NCBI GenBank assembly: GCA_016302215.1
Contig: JAEDNZ010000004.1
Coordinates: forward strand, 1-25,331
Length of the DNA: 25,331 bases
Origin: Muribaculaceae bacterium
GTDB taxonomy: Bacteria; Bacteroidota; Bacteroidia; Bacteroidales; Muribaculaceae
Reading direction: 5' to 3'
Made by a program: the position numbers and the translations under genes. Positions within the stretch are counted from its first letter, which is position 1, and every line of letters begins with the position of its first letter. The notes under the pieces are model-generated. The model had not been told where the DNA came from, made no database searches, and saw nothing but the letters and a program-made list of their open reading frames with translations. Below, piece by piece: positions 16,670 through 24,635 of this stretch.

Positions 16670-16824
16670 TCAGTAACAACTCCTAAATCCGCTTACTCTC
16701 CCACCATTTTACGCCACTGGCGCAGAGCGAAGGCCCCCGTGTGGGGGGCGCCGCAGACGCATCAAAGACACAGTGAGTATTAAATATTGTTGGGAAAAGC
16801 CCAATCAATTTAAACATCAATAAA
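16670..16824 (+). promoter_or_regulatory. Structured rpsN-rpsH spacer, candidate S8 regulatory site
   Basis: The gap holds a GC-rich hairpin: GGCGC (16719-16723) pairs with GCGCC (16748-16752), and CCCCC (16734-16738) pairs with GGGGG (16743-16747) around a GTGT loop. A ten-base bulge, AGAGCGAAGG (16724-16733), lies on the 5' side only. The rest is AT-rich and leads to rpsH. No U-run follows the stem and no TAnnTTTG promoter is visible. The bulged stem just before rpsH suggests a protein-binding mRNA element, with S8 the natural candidate; this is an inference. Confidence 0.45.
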
Positions 16825-17223
16825 ATGACAGATCCGATAGCAGACTATCTGACAAGATTGAGGAATGCCATCAAGGCCAACCACCGCGTGGTCGAGGTGC
16901 CTGCCTCAAACTTGAAAAAAGAGATTACCAAAATTCTCTTCGAACAAGGCTATATACTTAATTATAAGTTTATAGAGGGTGAGACCCCCGCCGGCATTAT
17001 CAAAATAGCCCTGAAGTATGACCCGAAGGACCGCGTCAACGCCATCAAAGGCTTGAAGCGCGTGTCGCGTCCCGGTCTGCGTCAATACACAGGCTATAAG
17101 GATATGCCCCGAGTGTTAAACGGCCTTGGCATCGCCATCCTTTCTACCTCAAAGGGTGTGATGACCAATAAGGCAGCCGCCGCAGAGAAGATCGGTGGCG
17201 AAGTGTTGTGTTACATCTACTAA
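16825..17223 (+). CDS. rpsH: 30S ribosomal protein S8 (uS8)
   Basis: S8 is a primary 16S rRNA-binding protein of the central domain and represses the spc operon in E. coli. The 132-residue protein begins MTDPIADYLTRLRNAIKANH and has the C-terminal signature RPGLRQYTGYKDMPRVLNGL (82-101) and GIAILSTSKGVMTNKAAAAE (102-121). It follows a long structured gap and precedes rplF by 13 bases. Confidence 0.98.
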   Translation: MTDPIADYLTRLRNAIKANHRVVEVPASNLKKEITKILFEQGYILNYKFIEGETPAGIIKIALKYDPKDRVNAIKGLKRVSRPGLRQYTGYKDMPRVLNGLGIAILSTSKGVMTNKAAAAEKIGGEVLCYIY

Positions 17224-17236
17224 AACGTGAGCAATT

Positions 17237-17794
17237 ATGTCAAGAATAGGTAAAGCCCCCATCGCTATCCCTGCCGGCGTAACTGTCACGGTAGATAGCA
17301 ACAACGTAGTAAAAGTAAAAGGCCCCAAGGGTGAGCTCAGCCAAGCAGTGAGCCCCGATATGACGGTGACGGTGGCAGATGGCCAAGTCACAGTGACGCG
17401 CCCCAGTGATGATCGTGAGCACCGTGCGCAGCATGGTCTGTATCGCGCACTTATCCACAATATGGTGGTAGGCGTGTCAGAGGGCTATAAGAAAGAGATG
17501 GAATTAGTAGGTGTAGGTTACCGTGCCACAGCCACCGGTCAGGTGCTTGAGCTGGCGCTTGGTTTCTCTCACGCCATATATATCAAATTCCCGCCTGAGA
17601 TTAAGGTAGAGGCCAAGAGTGAGCGTAACAAAAACCCGCTCATCATCTTGCAGAGCGATGACAAGCAGCTTCTGGGCCAGGTATGCGCCAAGATACGTTC
17701 GCTGCGCAAGCCCGAGCCTTACAAGGGTAAAGGTATCAAGTTTGTAGGCGAAGTAATTCGTCGTAAGTCCGGTAAGACAGCCGGTGCTAAATAA
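17237..17794 (+). CDS. rplF: 50S ribosomal protein L6 (uL6)
   Basis: L6 lies at the base of the L7/L12 stalk near the factor-binding site. The 185-residue protein starts MSRIGKAPIAIPAGVTVTVD and has two related alpha-beta domains. The second contains YKKEMELVGVGYRATATG (81-98) and the family signature around PEPYKGKGIKFVGEVIRRK (158-176). The length is normal. Confidence 0.98.
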   Translation: MSRIGKAPIAIPAGVTVTVDSNNVVKVKGPKGELSQAVSPDMTVTVADGQVTVTRPSDDREHRAQHGLYRALIHNMVVGVSEGYKKEMELVGVGYRATATGQVLELALGFSHAIYIKFPPEIKVEAKSERNKNPLIILQSDDKQLLGQVCAKIRSLRKPEPYKGKGIKFVGEVIRRKSGKTAGAK

Positions 17795-17811
17795 GTAAAC
17801 TCAGTAGCATC

Positions 17812-18153
17812 ATGATATCCAAGATACAGAGAAGAAATAAGATCAAGACGCGCATCCGCGGCAAAATCTCCGGCACCGCCAGCCGTCCGCGTATGACTGT
17901 CTTCCGCAGCAACAAGCAGATTTATGTGCAGCTCATCGATGACCTTGCCGGTGTGACCTTAGTGGCCACCTCGTCAAAAGGCATCGCCGAGGGTACCAAG
18001 TCAGAGATTGCCGCCAAGGTCGGCGAGGCAATAGCAGAAAAAGCCCTCGCAGCCGGCATCACAGAAGTAGTATTTGACCGCAACGGTTACCTGTTCCACG
18101 GTCGTGTTAAATCACTCGCTGATGCAGCTCGCAAAGGCGGCCTCAAATTCTAA
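17812..18153 (+). CDS. rplR: 50S ribosomal protein L18 (uL18)
   Basis: L18 binds 5S rRNA with L5 in the central protuberance. The 113-residue protein has RIRGKISGTASRPRMTVFRS (14-33), NKQIYVQLIDDLAGVTLVAT (34-53) and ends with DRNGYLFHGRVKSLADAARK followed by GGLKF. The order rplF-rplR-rpsE is the conserved spc order. Confidence 0.98.
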   Translation: MISKIQRRNKIKTRIRGKISGTASRPRMTVFRSNKQIYVQLIDDLAGVTLVATSSKGIAEGTKSEIAAKVGEAIAEKALAAGITEVVFDRNGYLFHGRVKSLADAARKGGLKF

Positions 18154-18161
18154 TAATCACT

Positions 18162-18680
18162 ATGGTAAATAAAAATAACCGAGTAAAGACCACCAGCGAC
18201 CTTGATCTTAAGGATCGCCTCGTGGCAATCAATCGTGTCACCAAAGTGACCAAGGGTGGCCGCACATTCACCTTCGCCGCTATCGTAGTGGTAGGTGACG
18301 AGAATGGCATCGTAGGCTGGGGCCTGGGCAAGGCTAATGAGGTGCAGGCCGCCATCGCCAAGGGCGTGGAGTCAGCCAAGAAGAACCTCATCAAGGTGCC
18401 GGTGCACAAAGGCACTATCCCTCACGAGCAGGAATTCAAGTTCGGCGGCTCGCGCATCATCCTCAAGCCTGCCTCGCAGGGTACCGGTGTAAAGGCCGGT
18501 GGTGCTATGCGTGCCGTGCTCGAGAGCGTAGGTATCACTGACGTGCTTGCCAAGAGCAAGGGCTCCTCTAACCCTCACAACCTTGTCAAGGCTACGATCG
18601 CCGCGCTGGGCGAGATGCGTTCGCCGTCAACGGTGGCACAGAACCGTGGCATTTCAGTAGAACAAGTATTCAAAGGCTAA
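18162..18680 (+). CDS. rpsE: 30S ribosomal protein S5 (uS5)
   Basis: S5 is a 30S body protein involved in decoding fidelity and the mRNA entry channel. The 172-residue protein has the double-stranded RNA-binding domain with KGGRTFTFAAIVVVGDENG (27-45) and VGWGLGKANEVQAAIAKGVE (47-66), and the C-terminal domain GTGVKAGGAMRAVLESVGI (108-126), ending EQVFKG. It lies eight bases after rplR. Confidence 0.98.
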   Translation: MVNKNNRVKTTSDLDLKDRLVAINRVTKVTKGGRTFTFAAIVVVGDENGIVGWGLGKANEVQAAIAKGVESAKKNLIKVPVHKGTIPHEQEFKFGGSRIILKPASQGTGVKAGGAMRAVLESVGITDVLAKSKGSSNPHNLVKATIAALGEMRSPSTVAQNRGISVEQVFKG

Positions 18681-18700
18681 ACTCCTCACTCTACACGACA

Positions 18701-18880
18701 ATGGCAAAAATCAAAGTAACACAGATAAAGAGCCGTATCAACTGCCCGGCAGTGCAGAAGCGCACTCTCGATGCACTCGGCCTCAAGAAAATGCATCACA
18801 CGGTGGTAGTGGAAGACACTCCGTCGGTGATGGGAATGGTAAACAAAGTTCGTCATCTTGTAGAAGTGACCAACGCTTAA
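18701..18880 (+). CDS. rpmD: 50S ribosomal protein L30 (uL30)
   Basis: This 59-residue gene fills the space between rpsE and rplO. The protein begins MAKIKVTQIKSRINCPAVQK and continues with RTLDALGLKKMHHTVVVEDT (21-40) and PSVMGMVNKVRHLVEV (41-56), the full L30 pattern including the conserved histidine region. L30 is a small 50S protein bound to domain II of 23S rRNA. ATG at 18701 has the ACA start context and lies 20 bases after rpsE. Confidence 0.96.
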   Translation: MAKIKVTQIKSRINCPAVQKRTLDALGLKKMHHTVVVEDTPSVMGMVNKVRHLVEVTNA

Positions 18881-18899
18881 AATTACAGCACACAATATT

Positions 18900-19352
18900 A
18901 TGGACTTAAGTAATTTACAACCGGCCGTAGGCTCAGTACACAGCAAGACCCGTATCGGCCGAGGCGCAGGCAGCGGCAAGGGTGGCACATCGACCCGTGG
19001 TCACAAAGGCGCCAAGTCGCGTTCCGGCTACAAACGTAAGATAGGATTTGAGGGTGGTCAGATGCCCTTGCAGCGTCGTCTCCCCAAATTCGGTTTCAAG
19101 AATATCAACCGTGTGGAATACAAAGCCGTCAACCTTGAGGTCCTCGAGGCGCTGGCAGCCGACAAGGGCCTGACCACTATCGGTCTGGCAGAGCTGCGCG
19201 CCGCCGGCTGCATCAACGGCAAGGCAAGAGTGAAAATCCTCGCTAACGGCGAAATTAAGCACGCAATAACCGTAGAGGCTCACGCCTTCTCAGCCGCTGC
19301 GCAGGCAGCTATCGAGGCAGCAGGCGGCTCGGTTAATAAACTCAACGCATAA
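18900..19352 (+). CDS. rplO: 50S ribosomal protein L15 (uL15)
   Basis: L15 is a 23S rRNA-binding assembly protein. The 150-residue protein has the glycine-rich basic N-terminal extension KTRIGRGAGSGKGGTSTRGH (16-35), the GFEGGQMPLQRRLPKFGF segment (49-66) and the C-terminal L15 signature ending EAAGGSVNKLNA. Its stop overlaps the secY ATG by one base (TAATG), so the two genes are probably translationally coupled. Confidence 0.98.
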   Translation: MDLSNLQPAVGSVHSKTRIGRGAGSGKGGTSTRGHKGAKSRSGYKRKIGFEGGQMPLQRRLPKFGFKNINRVEYKAVNLEVLEALAADKGLTTIGLAELRAAGCINGKARVKILANGEIKHAITVEAHAFSAAAQAAIEAAGGSVNKLNA

Positions 19353-20701
19353 TGAGATTCGTACAGACACTCCAAAACATCTGGAAAGTCGAAGAGCTGC
19401 GTAAGCGCATCATGGTGACCCTGTTGCTGGTACTGGTGTACCGCCTGGGTTGCTATGTAGTGCTGCCGGGGATATCGCCGTCTGACATCGATGCACTGGC
19501 CAACTTCACCAACAAGAGCGGCCTGATGCAGCTGTTGGATATGTTCTCGGGCGGTGCGTTCTCGCAGGCCTCGATTTTCGCTCTCGGTATTATGCCATAC
19601 ATCACGGCATCAATCGTGATACAGCTGTGTGGCATGGTGCTGCCTTCGTTCCAGAAGATGCAGCGCGAAGGCGAGAGCGGCCGCCAGAAACTCAACCAGT
19701 ACACGCGCTACCTGACGGTGCTGATCCTGGTGCTTCAAGCTCCGGCCTATCTGGTCAACTTGCAGGTTCAGGTCAACAGCGCAGCCAATGGCACAGCGAT
19801 GTCGTTTGGTTTCTGGACAGTGGCATATCTGACTATCATCCTCGCAGCCGGCTCCATGTTTATCATGTGGCTGGGTGAGCGCATCACAGACCGTGGCATC
19901 GGCAATGGTATCTCGTTCATCATCTTGGTAGGTATCATTGCCCGTCTGCCGGGAGCCCTCTTCTTTGAGTTTACCAGCCGTCTGCCGGGCTCTACCGGCA
20001 GCCAGGGCGGTCTGGTAATGTTCATCGTGGAGGTAGTGCTGCTGTTTGCAGTCACCGTGGGAGCAGTGCTGCTGGTGCAGGGCACACGCAAGGTGCCCGT
20101 GCAGTATGCCAAGCGCGTGGTAGGCAATCGCCAGTATGGCGGCGCGCGTCAGTATCTGCCTTTGAAGGTCAATGCTGCCGGTGTGATGCCTATCATCTTC
20201 GCCCAGGCTATCATGTTCATCCCGATGACGCTTGCAGGCTTCCAGGGAGCAGAATCAGGCTTTGTGCGTGCATTCACCGATATCAATAGCTTCTGGTATA
20301 ATGCAGTGTTCTTCCTGCTGATAGTAGCGTTCACCTACTTCTATACGGCAATCACGGTGCGCCCCAACGATATGGCTGACAGCCTCAAGCGTAACAACGG
20401 CTTTATCCCCGGCGTCAAGCCCGGCAAGAAGACGGCAGAGTATCTTGATGCTATCATGTCACGCATCACCCTGCCCGGCTCCATCTTCTTGGGTATCGTG
20501 GCTATCTTGCCCGCCTTTGCCCGCTTCTTCGGTATCAGCCAAAACTTCGCTCAATTCTTCGGCGGCACCTCGCTGCTGATTATGGTGGGTGTGGTGCTTG
20601 ATACTCTGCAGCAGGTAGAGGGCCATCTGAAGATGCACTATTATGACGGCCTCATGCGCGAAGGCAGCATCAAGGGCCGCACCACCGGACAGGCATATTA
20701 A
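19352..20701 (+). CDS. secY: Preprotein translocase subunit SecY
   Basis: SecY is the channel of the Sec translocon in the inner membrane, exporting unfolded proteins with SecA and inserting membrane proteins. The 449-residue protein has about ten membrane helices. It shows both SecY signatures: ASIFALGIMPYITASIVIQL (73-92) and WLGERITDRGIGNGIS (173-188). The plug region and the long cytoplasmic loops before helices 7 and 9 are present (RKVPVQYAKR; RPNDMADSLKRNNGFIPG). It overlaps rplO by one base. No adk follows, unlike many other bacteria. Confidence 0.98.
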   Translation: MRFVQTLQNIWKVEELRKRIMVTLLLVLVYRLGCYVVLPGISPSDIDALANFTNKSGLMQLLDMFSGGAFSQASIFALGIMPYITASIVIQLCGMVLPSFQKMQREGESGRQKLNQYTRYLTVLILVLQAPAYLVNLQVQVNSAANGTAMSFGFWTVAYLTIILAAGSMFIMWLGERITDRGIGNGISFIILVGIIARLPGALFFEFTSRLPGSTGSQGGLVMFIVEVVLLFAVTVGAVLLVQGTRKVPVQYAKRVVGNRQYGGARQYLPLKVNAAGVMPIIFAQAIMFIPMTLAGFQGAESGFVRAFTDINSFWYNAVFFLLIVAFTYFYTAITVRPNDMADSLKRNNGFIPGVKPGKKTAEYLDAIMSRITLPGSIFLGIVAILPAFARFFGISQNFAQFFGGTSLLIMVGVVLDTLQQVEGHLKMHYYDGLMREGSIKGRTTGQAY

Positions 20702-20746
20702 TAAGCGACAACATCCACCCCATAACACAATCATTGCAATAATTAA

Positions 20747-21529
20747 ATGATTTATCTCAAAACACCGGAGGAAATACAGCAGATGCGAGCAGCAACGACG
20801 CTCGTGTCGCAGACCCTTGGCGAAGTGGCCAAGTGGATAGCCCCCGGCGTGACCACACGCAAGCTCGACACCATTGCTCGCGAATTTATTCGCGACAATG
20901 GCGGTCGGCCTGCCTGCTTGGGATATGAGGGTTTCCCCGGCACGTTGTGTATTGAGGTCAACGAGGTCGTGGTGCATGGCTTTCCTTCGGGATATACCTT
21001 GCGCGAGGGCGACATCGTGGGCATCGACACCGTTGTGGAGAAAGATGGCTTTATGGGCGACAGCTGCTACACCTTTGCGGTGGGCGAGATCAGCGCGGAG
21101 AAGCATGCATTGTGCAAGACCACTCGCGAGTCACTCGCCGTGGGCATCGAGGCGTGCCGTCCGGGCCACCGTGTGGGCGATATCGCCAATGCGGTGCAGA
21201 CCTACTGCGAGAGCCGCGGCTACAGCGTGGTGCGCGAGATGTGTGGCCACGGCATAGGCCGCCACATGCACGAGTCGCCCGAGGTGCCTAACTATGGGCG
21301 CCGCGGCACCGGCCCCGTGCTGCGCAATGGCATGTGTATCTGCATTGAGCCTATGATCAACATGGGCAGCCGCAATATTGTCATCGAGCAAGATGGCTGG
21401 ACCTGCCGCACTCGCGACCGCCAGCCCTCAGCTCACTACGAGCACACGCTCGCCATCATTGACGACCAGGTGCACGTAATGACCACCTTTGACTACATAC
21501 ACCAAGCAATCGAAGATAGATTTATTTAA
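20747..21529 (+). CDS. map: Methionine aminopeptidase, type I
   Basis: The enzyme removes the initiator methionine from nascent proteins. The 260-residue protein has the complete metal site of type I enzymes: D94 and D105 (GIDTVVEKDGFMGD), H168 (CGHGIGRHMHE), E201 (ICIEPM) and E232 (HYEHT), with the catalytic histidine equivalents H77 (VVHGFP) and H175. There is no N-terminal zinc-finger extension. It lies 45 bases after secY and 18 before infA. The start ATG at 20747 gives MIYLKTPEEIQQMR, the usual beginning. Confidence 0.97.
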   Translation: MIYLKTPEEIQQMRAATTLVSQTLGEVAKWIAPGVTTRKLDTIAREFIRDNGGRPACLGYEGFPGTLCIEVNEVVVHGFPSGYTLREGDIVGIDTVVEKDGFMGDSCYTFAVGEISAEKHALCKTTRESLAVGIEACRPGHRVGDIANAVQTYCESRGYSVVREMCGHGIGRHMHESPEVPNYGRRGTGPVLRNGMCICIEPMINMGSRNIVIEQDGWTCRTRDRQPSAHYEHTLAIIDDQVHVMTTFDYIHQAIEDRFI

Positions 21530-21547
21530 CGCATTACCATCTCATAC

Positions 21548-21766
21548 ATGGCAAAACAGACAGCAATAGAGCAAGACGGCACCATCGTGGAGGCATTGTC
21601 CAACGCAATGTTTCGCGTAGAGCTTGAGAACGGCCACGAAATCACGGCCCACATCTCGGGTAAGATGCGCATGCATTACATCAAGATACTGCCCGGCGAT
21701 AAGGTGCGCGTGGAGATGTCGCCCTACGACCTTAGCAAAGGCCGTATAGCATTCCGATACAAATAA
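21548..21766 (+). CDS. infA: Translation initiation factor IF-1
   Basis: IF1 occupies the 30S A site during initiation and works with IF2, which is encoded in the divergent operon. The 72-residue OB-fold protein starts MAKQTAIEQDGTIVEALSNA and has MFRVELENGHEITAHISGKM (21-40), RMHYIKILPGDKVRVEMSPY (41-60) and DLSKGRIAFRYK. Length and sequence are canonical. Confidence 0.98.
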   Translation: MAKQTAIEQDGTIVEALSNAMFRVELENGHEITAHISGKMRMHYIKILPGDKVRVEMSPYDLSKGRIAFRYK

Positions 21767-21793
21767 CAACAAATCCCCCATACACTAAAAGCA

Positions 21794-21910
21794 ATGAAAG
21801 TAAGAGCTTCAGTAAAAAAACGCACCCCGGATTGCAAGATAGTTCGTCGCAAGGGGCGTCTCTATGTGATCAATAAAAAGAACCCAAAGTATAAACAACG
21901 TCAAGGATAA
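21794..21910 (+). CDS. rpmJ: 50S ribosomal protein L36 (bL36), zinc-free type
   Basis: This 38-residue gene lies between infA and rpsM. The protein begins MKVRASVKKRTPDCKIVRRK and ends GRLYVINKKNPKYKQRQG. Zinc-binding L36 has three cysteines and a histidine; here only C14 remains, and the others are replaced (threonine near position 11, asparagine or lysine near 27, tyrosine at 33 in NPKYKQ). It is therefore the zinc-independent form typical of Bacteroidetes. The ATG at 21794 is followed by the unmistakable L36 start, and rpsM begins five bases after its stop. Confidence 0.95.
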   Translation: MKVRASVKKRTPDCKIVRRKGRLYVINKKNPKYKQRQG

Positions 21911-21915
21911 TATAT

Positions 21916-22296
21916 ATGGCAGTACGTATAGTGGGAGTTGACCTCCCCCAGAACAAAAGAGGTGAAATCGCCTTGACCTACATCTTCGGCATCGGACGCA
22001 GCGCCGCAAAGAGCATCCTTGCCAAGGCAGGCGTAGATGTCAATATCAAGGTGCAAGACTGGACAGACGCCCAGGCCGCCAAGGTGCGCGAAGTCATCGG
22101 CTCAGACTATAAGGTAGAAGGTGACCTGCGCAGCGAGATTCAGCTCAACATCAAACGACTGATGGATATCGGTTGCTACCGAGGCATCCGTCACCGCAAC
22201 GGCCTCCCCGTGCGCGGTCAATCAACCAAGAACAACGCCCGCACTCGCAAGGGTCGCAAGAAAACCGTTGCTAACAAGAAGAAAGCTACTAAATAA
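21916..22296 (+). CDS. rpsM: 30S ribosomal protein S13 (uS13)
   Basis: S13 is a 30S head protein whose tail touches P-site tRNA and which forms bridges to L5. The 126-residue protein starts MAVRIVGVDLPQNKRGEIAL and contains TYIFGIGRSAAKSILAKAG (21-39) and the signature CYRGIRHRNGLPVRGQSTK (87-105), followed by a lysine-rich tail. It heads the alpha cluster but follows rpmJ by five bases, leaving no room for an E. coli-type S4 pseudoknot leader. Confidence 0.98.
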   Translation: MAVRIVGVDLPQNKRGEIALTYIFGIGRSAAKSILAKAGVDVNIKVQDWTDAQAAKVREVIGSDYKVEGDLRSEIQLNIKRLMDIGCYRGIRHRNGLPVRGQSTKNNARTRKGRKKTVANKKKATK

Positions 22297-22305
22297 TAAC
22301 GAACT

Positions 22306-22695
22306 ATGGCAAAAAAGACAGTCGCAGCAAAGAAGAGAAACGTCAAAGTTGGCGCTGATGGTCAGCTTCACGTACATTCATCTTTCAACAACATCATCGT
22401 GTGCCTTGCCAACAGCGAAGGCCAAGTCATCAGCTGGTCATCAGCCGGCAAGATGGGCTTCCGCGGTTCAAAGAAGAACACCCCGTATGCAGCCCAGATG
22501 GCAGCTCAGGATTGCGCCAAGGTGGCCTATGACCTGGGCCTGCGCAAGGTGAAAGCATACGTCAAAGGCCCCGGCAACGGTCGCGAATCAGCAATCCGCA
22601 CCATCCATGGTGCCGGCATCGAAGTGACTGAGATTATCGACGTCACTCCTCTGCCCCACAACGGATGCCGTCCGCCCAAGCGCAGAAGAGTTTAA
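22306..22695 (+). CDS. rpsK: 30S ribosomal protein S11 (uS11)
   Basis: S11 is part of the platform at the E site. The 129-residue protein has HVHSSFNNIIVCLANSEGQV (22-41), ISWSSAGKMGFRGSKKNTPY (42-61), KAYVKGPGNGRESAIRTI (84-101) and ends DVTPLPHNGCRPPKRRRV. The HNG near the C-terminus corresponds to the E. coli asparagine that forms isoaspartate. The 312-base gap after it is the longest in the run. Confidence 0.98.
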   Translation: MAKKTVAAKKRNVKVGADGQLHVHSSFNNIIVCLANSEGQVISWSSAGKMGFRGSKKNTPYAAQMAAQDCAKVAYDLGLRKVKAYVKGPGNGRESAIRTIHGAGIEVTEIIDVTPLPHNGCRPPKRRRV

Positions 22696-23007
22696 TAATC
22701 AGTTACGCCGTCAGCCCCGGCCGTCAGTGTCACTACTGACCATGACGAGCACGGCAGCGGCGACGGCATACTCTGCTTTCAACTTTTAGTTACAACAACA
22801 ATTCAACCCATAACCGATCACGGGCCGTGCGAGGCCATCACCCCCCGGGGTGAGAAGCCAAGCTCCGAGCCACTCGCTTCAGGGCAGTGAAATATGACCA
22901 TATTTTCCCTTCACCTCTCTATGGTCGCGGCTGCACCGCCCCGGCAGAGCGACAAGAGCCCGCAAGCACAGCACCCTTGATCACCAACAAACTGATTTTT
23001 AACTACA
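22696..23007 (+). promoter_or_regulatory. Structured rpsK-rpsD spacer, candidate S4 leader
   Basis: This gap holds several inverted repeats and no gene. First, GCCGTC (22707-22712) pairs with GACGGC (22762-22767), enclosing the hairpin GTCAGT/ACTGAC (22723-22728, 22735-22740); GCCGTCAG is also directly repeated (22707, 22720). Second, TCACCC/GGGTGA (22838-22843, 22848-22853). Third, AAATAT-GACC-ATATTT near 22890-22906. Fourth, GTCGC/GCGAC (22924-22928, 22949-22953) with inner CTGC/GCAG (22931-22934, 22944-22947). No U-run or TAnnTTTG promoter is seen. S4 represses the alpha operon in E. coli from a site before rpsM; the position here, directly before rpsD, suggests an S4-responsive element, by inference. 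Confidence 0.5.
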
Positions 23008-23613
23008 ATGGCAAGATACATCGGTCCTAAGACCAAAATCGCCCGCAAATTTGGCGAACCCATCTTCGGAGAAGACAAGGTGCTCCAGCGCCGCAATTAT
23101 CCCCCGGGCCAGCATGGCCAGAACAAACGTCGCAAGACTTCAGAGTACGGCACTCAGCTGCGCGAGAAGCAGAAAGCTAAATACACCTATGGTGTGCTCG
23201 AGCGCCAGTTCCGCAACCTCTTTGAGAAGGCATCGCGCATGAAAGGTGTCACCGGCGAGTTGCTGCTGCAGCTGTTGGAAGGCCGTCTGGACAATGTGGT
23301 ATATCGTATGGGCATCGCTCCCACACGCCCCGCCGCACGCCAGCTTGTGCTGCACCGCCACATCACCGTCAACGGCGCCGTGGTGAATATCCCCTCATTC
23401 GCAGTACAGCCCGGCGACGTGGTAGGTGTGCGTGAGAAGTCAAAGTCACTCGAGGTTATCGCCGACTCACTGGCCGGCTTCAACCACAGCAAATATCCCT
23501 GGATCGAATGGGACGAGGCTACCGAGTCAGGCAAGTATCTTCACGTGCCCGCTCGCGAAGACATCCCCGAGAACATCAAGGAGCAGCTGATAGTCGAGCT
23601 CTATTCTAAGTAA
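23008..23613 (+). CDS. rpsD: 30S ribosomal protein S4 (uS4), zinc-free type
   Basis: S4 initiates 30S assembly by binding the 5' domain of 16S rRNA. The 201-residue protein has the N-terminal S4 domain with RRNYPPGQHGQNKRRKTSEY (28-47) and the S4 RNA-binding fold GRLDNVVYRMGIAPTRPAAR (92-111) with QLVLHRHITVNGAVVNIPS. It lacks the N-terminal cysteine cluster of zinc-binding S4. E. coli S4 is also a translational repressor and an antitermination factor. It lies 23 bases before rpoA. Confidence 0.98.
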   Translation: MARYIGPKTKIARKFGEPIFGEDKVLQRRNYPPGQHGQNKRRKTSEYGTQLREKQKAKYTYGVLERQFRNLFEKASRMKGVTGELLLQLLEGRLDNVVYRMGIAPTRPAARQLVLHRHITVNGAVVNIPSFAVQPGDVVGVREKSKSLEVIADSLAGFNHSKYPWIEWDEATESGKYLHVPAREDIPENIKEQLIVELYSK

Positions 23614-23636
23614 TAATCCCTAATACACCAAGGTCC

Positions 23637-24629
23637 ATGGCTATTTTAGCATTCCAAAAACCTGACAAGGTCCTCATGTTGGAAGCCGACAACTTCTACG
23701 GCAAGTTTGAGTTCAAACCTTTGGAACCGGGCTATGGCATCACCGTGGGCAACGCACTGCGTCGCGTACTCCTCTCATCGCTTGAAGGCTTTGCCATCTC
23801 ATCGATAAAAATCGACGGAGTAAAACACGAATTCGATACCATCGCCGGCGTCAAGGAAGATGTGACCAACATCATCCTCAACCTCAAGCAAGTTGACCTC
23901 AAGCAAGTGGTAGAAGACACCGAGGCTGAGAAAGTCACCATCAACGTGTCAGGTAAAGAAGTGTTCAAGGCCGGTGACATCGGTGCCGTGCTCACCGGGT
24001 TTGAAGTGATGAACCCCGAGCTCGTCATCTGTCATTTGGATCAGAGCGCAAGCTTCACCATCGAATTGACCATCAACAAGGGCCGCAGCTGGGTGCCGGC
24101 AGAAGAAAACCAAACACCCAACGACGATGTCAACGTCATCGCCATAGACTCAGTCTATACGCCTATCAAGAACGTCAAGATCGCTGTTGAAAACTTCCGC
24201 GTAGATCAGAAAACCGACTACGACAAACTCACATTAGAGATTACTACCAACGGGTCAATCCAACCCAAAGACGCCCTCAAAGAGGCCGCCAAGATCCTCA
24301 TCCATCACTTTATGATGTTCTCTGACGAGAAAATCACCCTCGAGACGCAAGAGACCGAGACCAATGAGGAATTTGACGAAGAAGTGCTGCACATGCGTCA
24401 ACTGCTTAAGTCTAAGCTCGTTGACATGGACTTGTCAGTGCGCGCCCTCAACTGCCTCAAGAGCGCCGAGGTAGAGACCCTCGCCGAGCTCGTGGTCTTC
24501 AATAAGACCGACCTGCTCAAATTCCGCAACTTCGGCAAGAAGTCACTCACCGAGCTGGAGCAGCTCCTGACAAACCTCAACCTGTCGTTCGGAATGGATA
24601 TTTCAAAATACAAATTAGATAAAGAGTAA
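23637..24629 (+). CDS. rpoA: DNA-directed RNA polymerase subunit alpha
   Basis: The alpha dimer seeds RNA polymerase assembly, and its C-terminal domain contacts UP elements and activators. The 330-residue protein has the N-terminal domain with EPGYGITVGNALRRVLLSSL (30-49) and VKHEFDTIAGVKEDVTNIIL (62-81), an acidic linker (about 235-250), and the C-terminal domain with SVRALNCLK (267-275) and GKKSLTELEQLL (300-311). R269 and N272 match E. coli R265 and N268, the UP-element contacts. It sits between rpsD and rplQ as usual. Confidence 0.99.
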   Translation: MAILAFQKPDKVLMLEADNFYGKFEFKPLEPGYGITVGNALRRVLLSSLEGFAISSIKIDGVKHEFDTIAGVKEDVTNIILNLKQVDLKQVVEDTEAEKVTINVSGKEVFKAGDIGAVLTGFEVMNPELVICHLDQSASFTIELTINKGRSWVPAEENQTPNDDVNVIAIDSVYTPIKNVKIAVENFRVDQKTDYDKLTLEITTNGSIQPKDALKEAAKILIHHFMMFSDEKITLETQETETNEEFDEEVLHMRQLLKSKLVDMDLSVRALNCLKSAEVETLAELVVFNKTDLLKFRNFGKKSLTELEQLLTNLNLSFGMDISKYKLDKE

Positions 24630-24635
24630 CCAACG

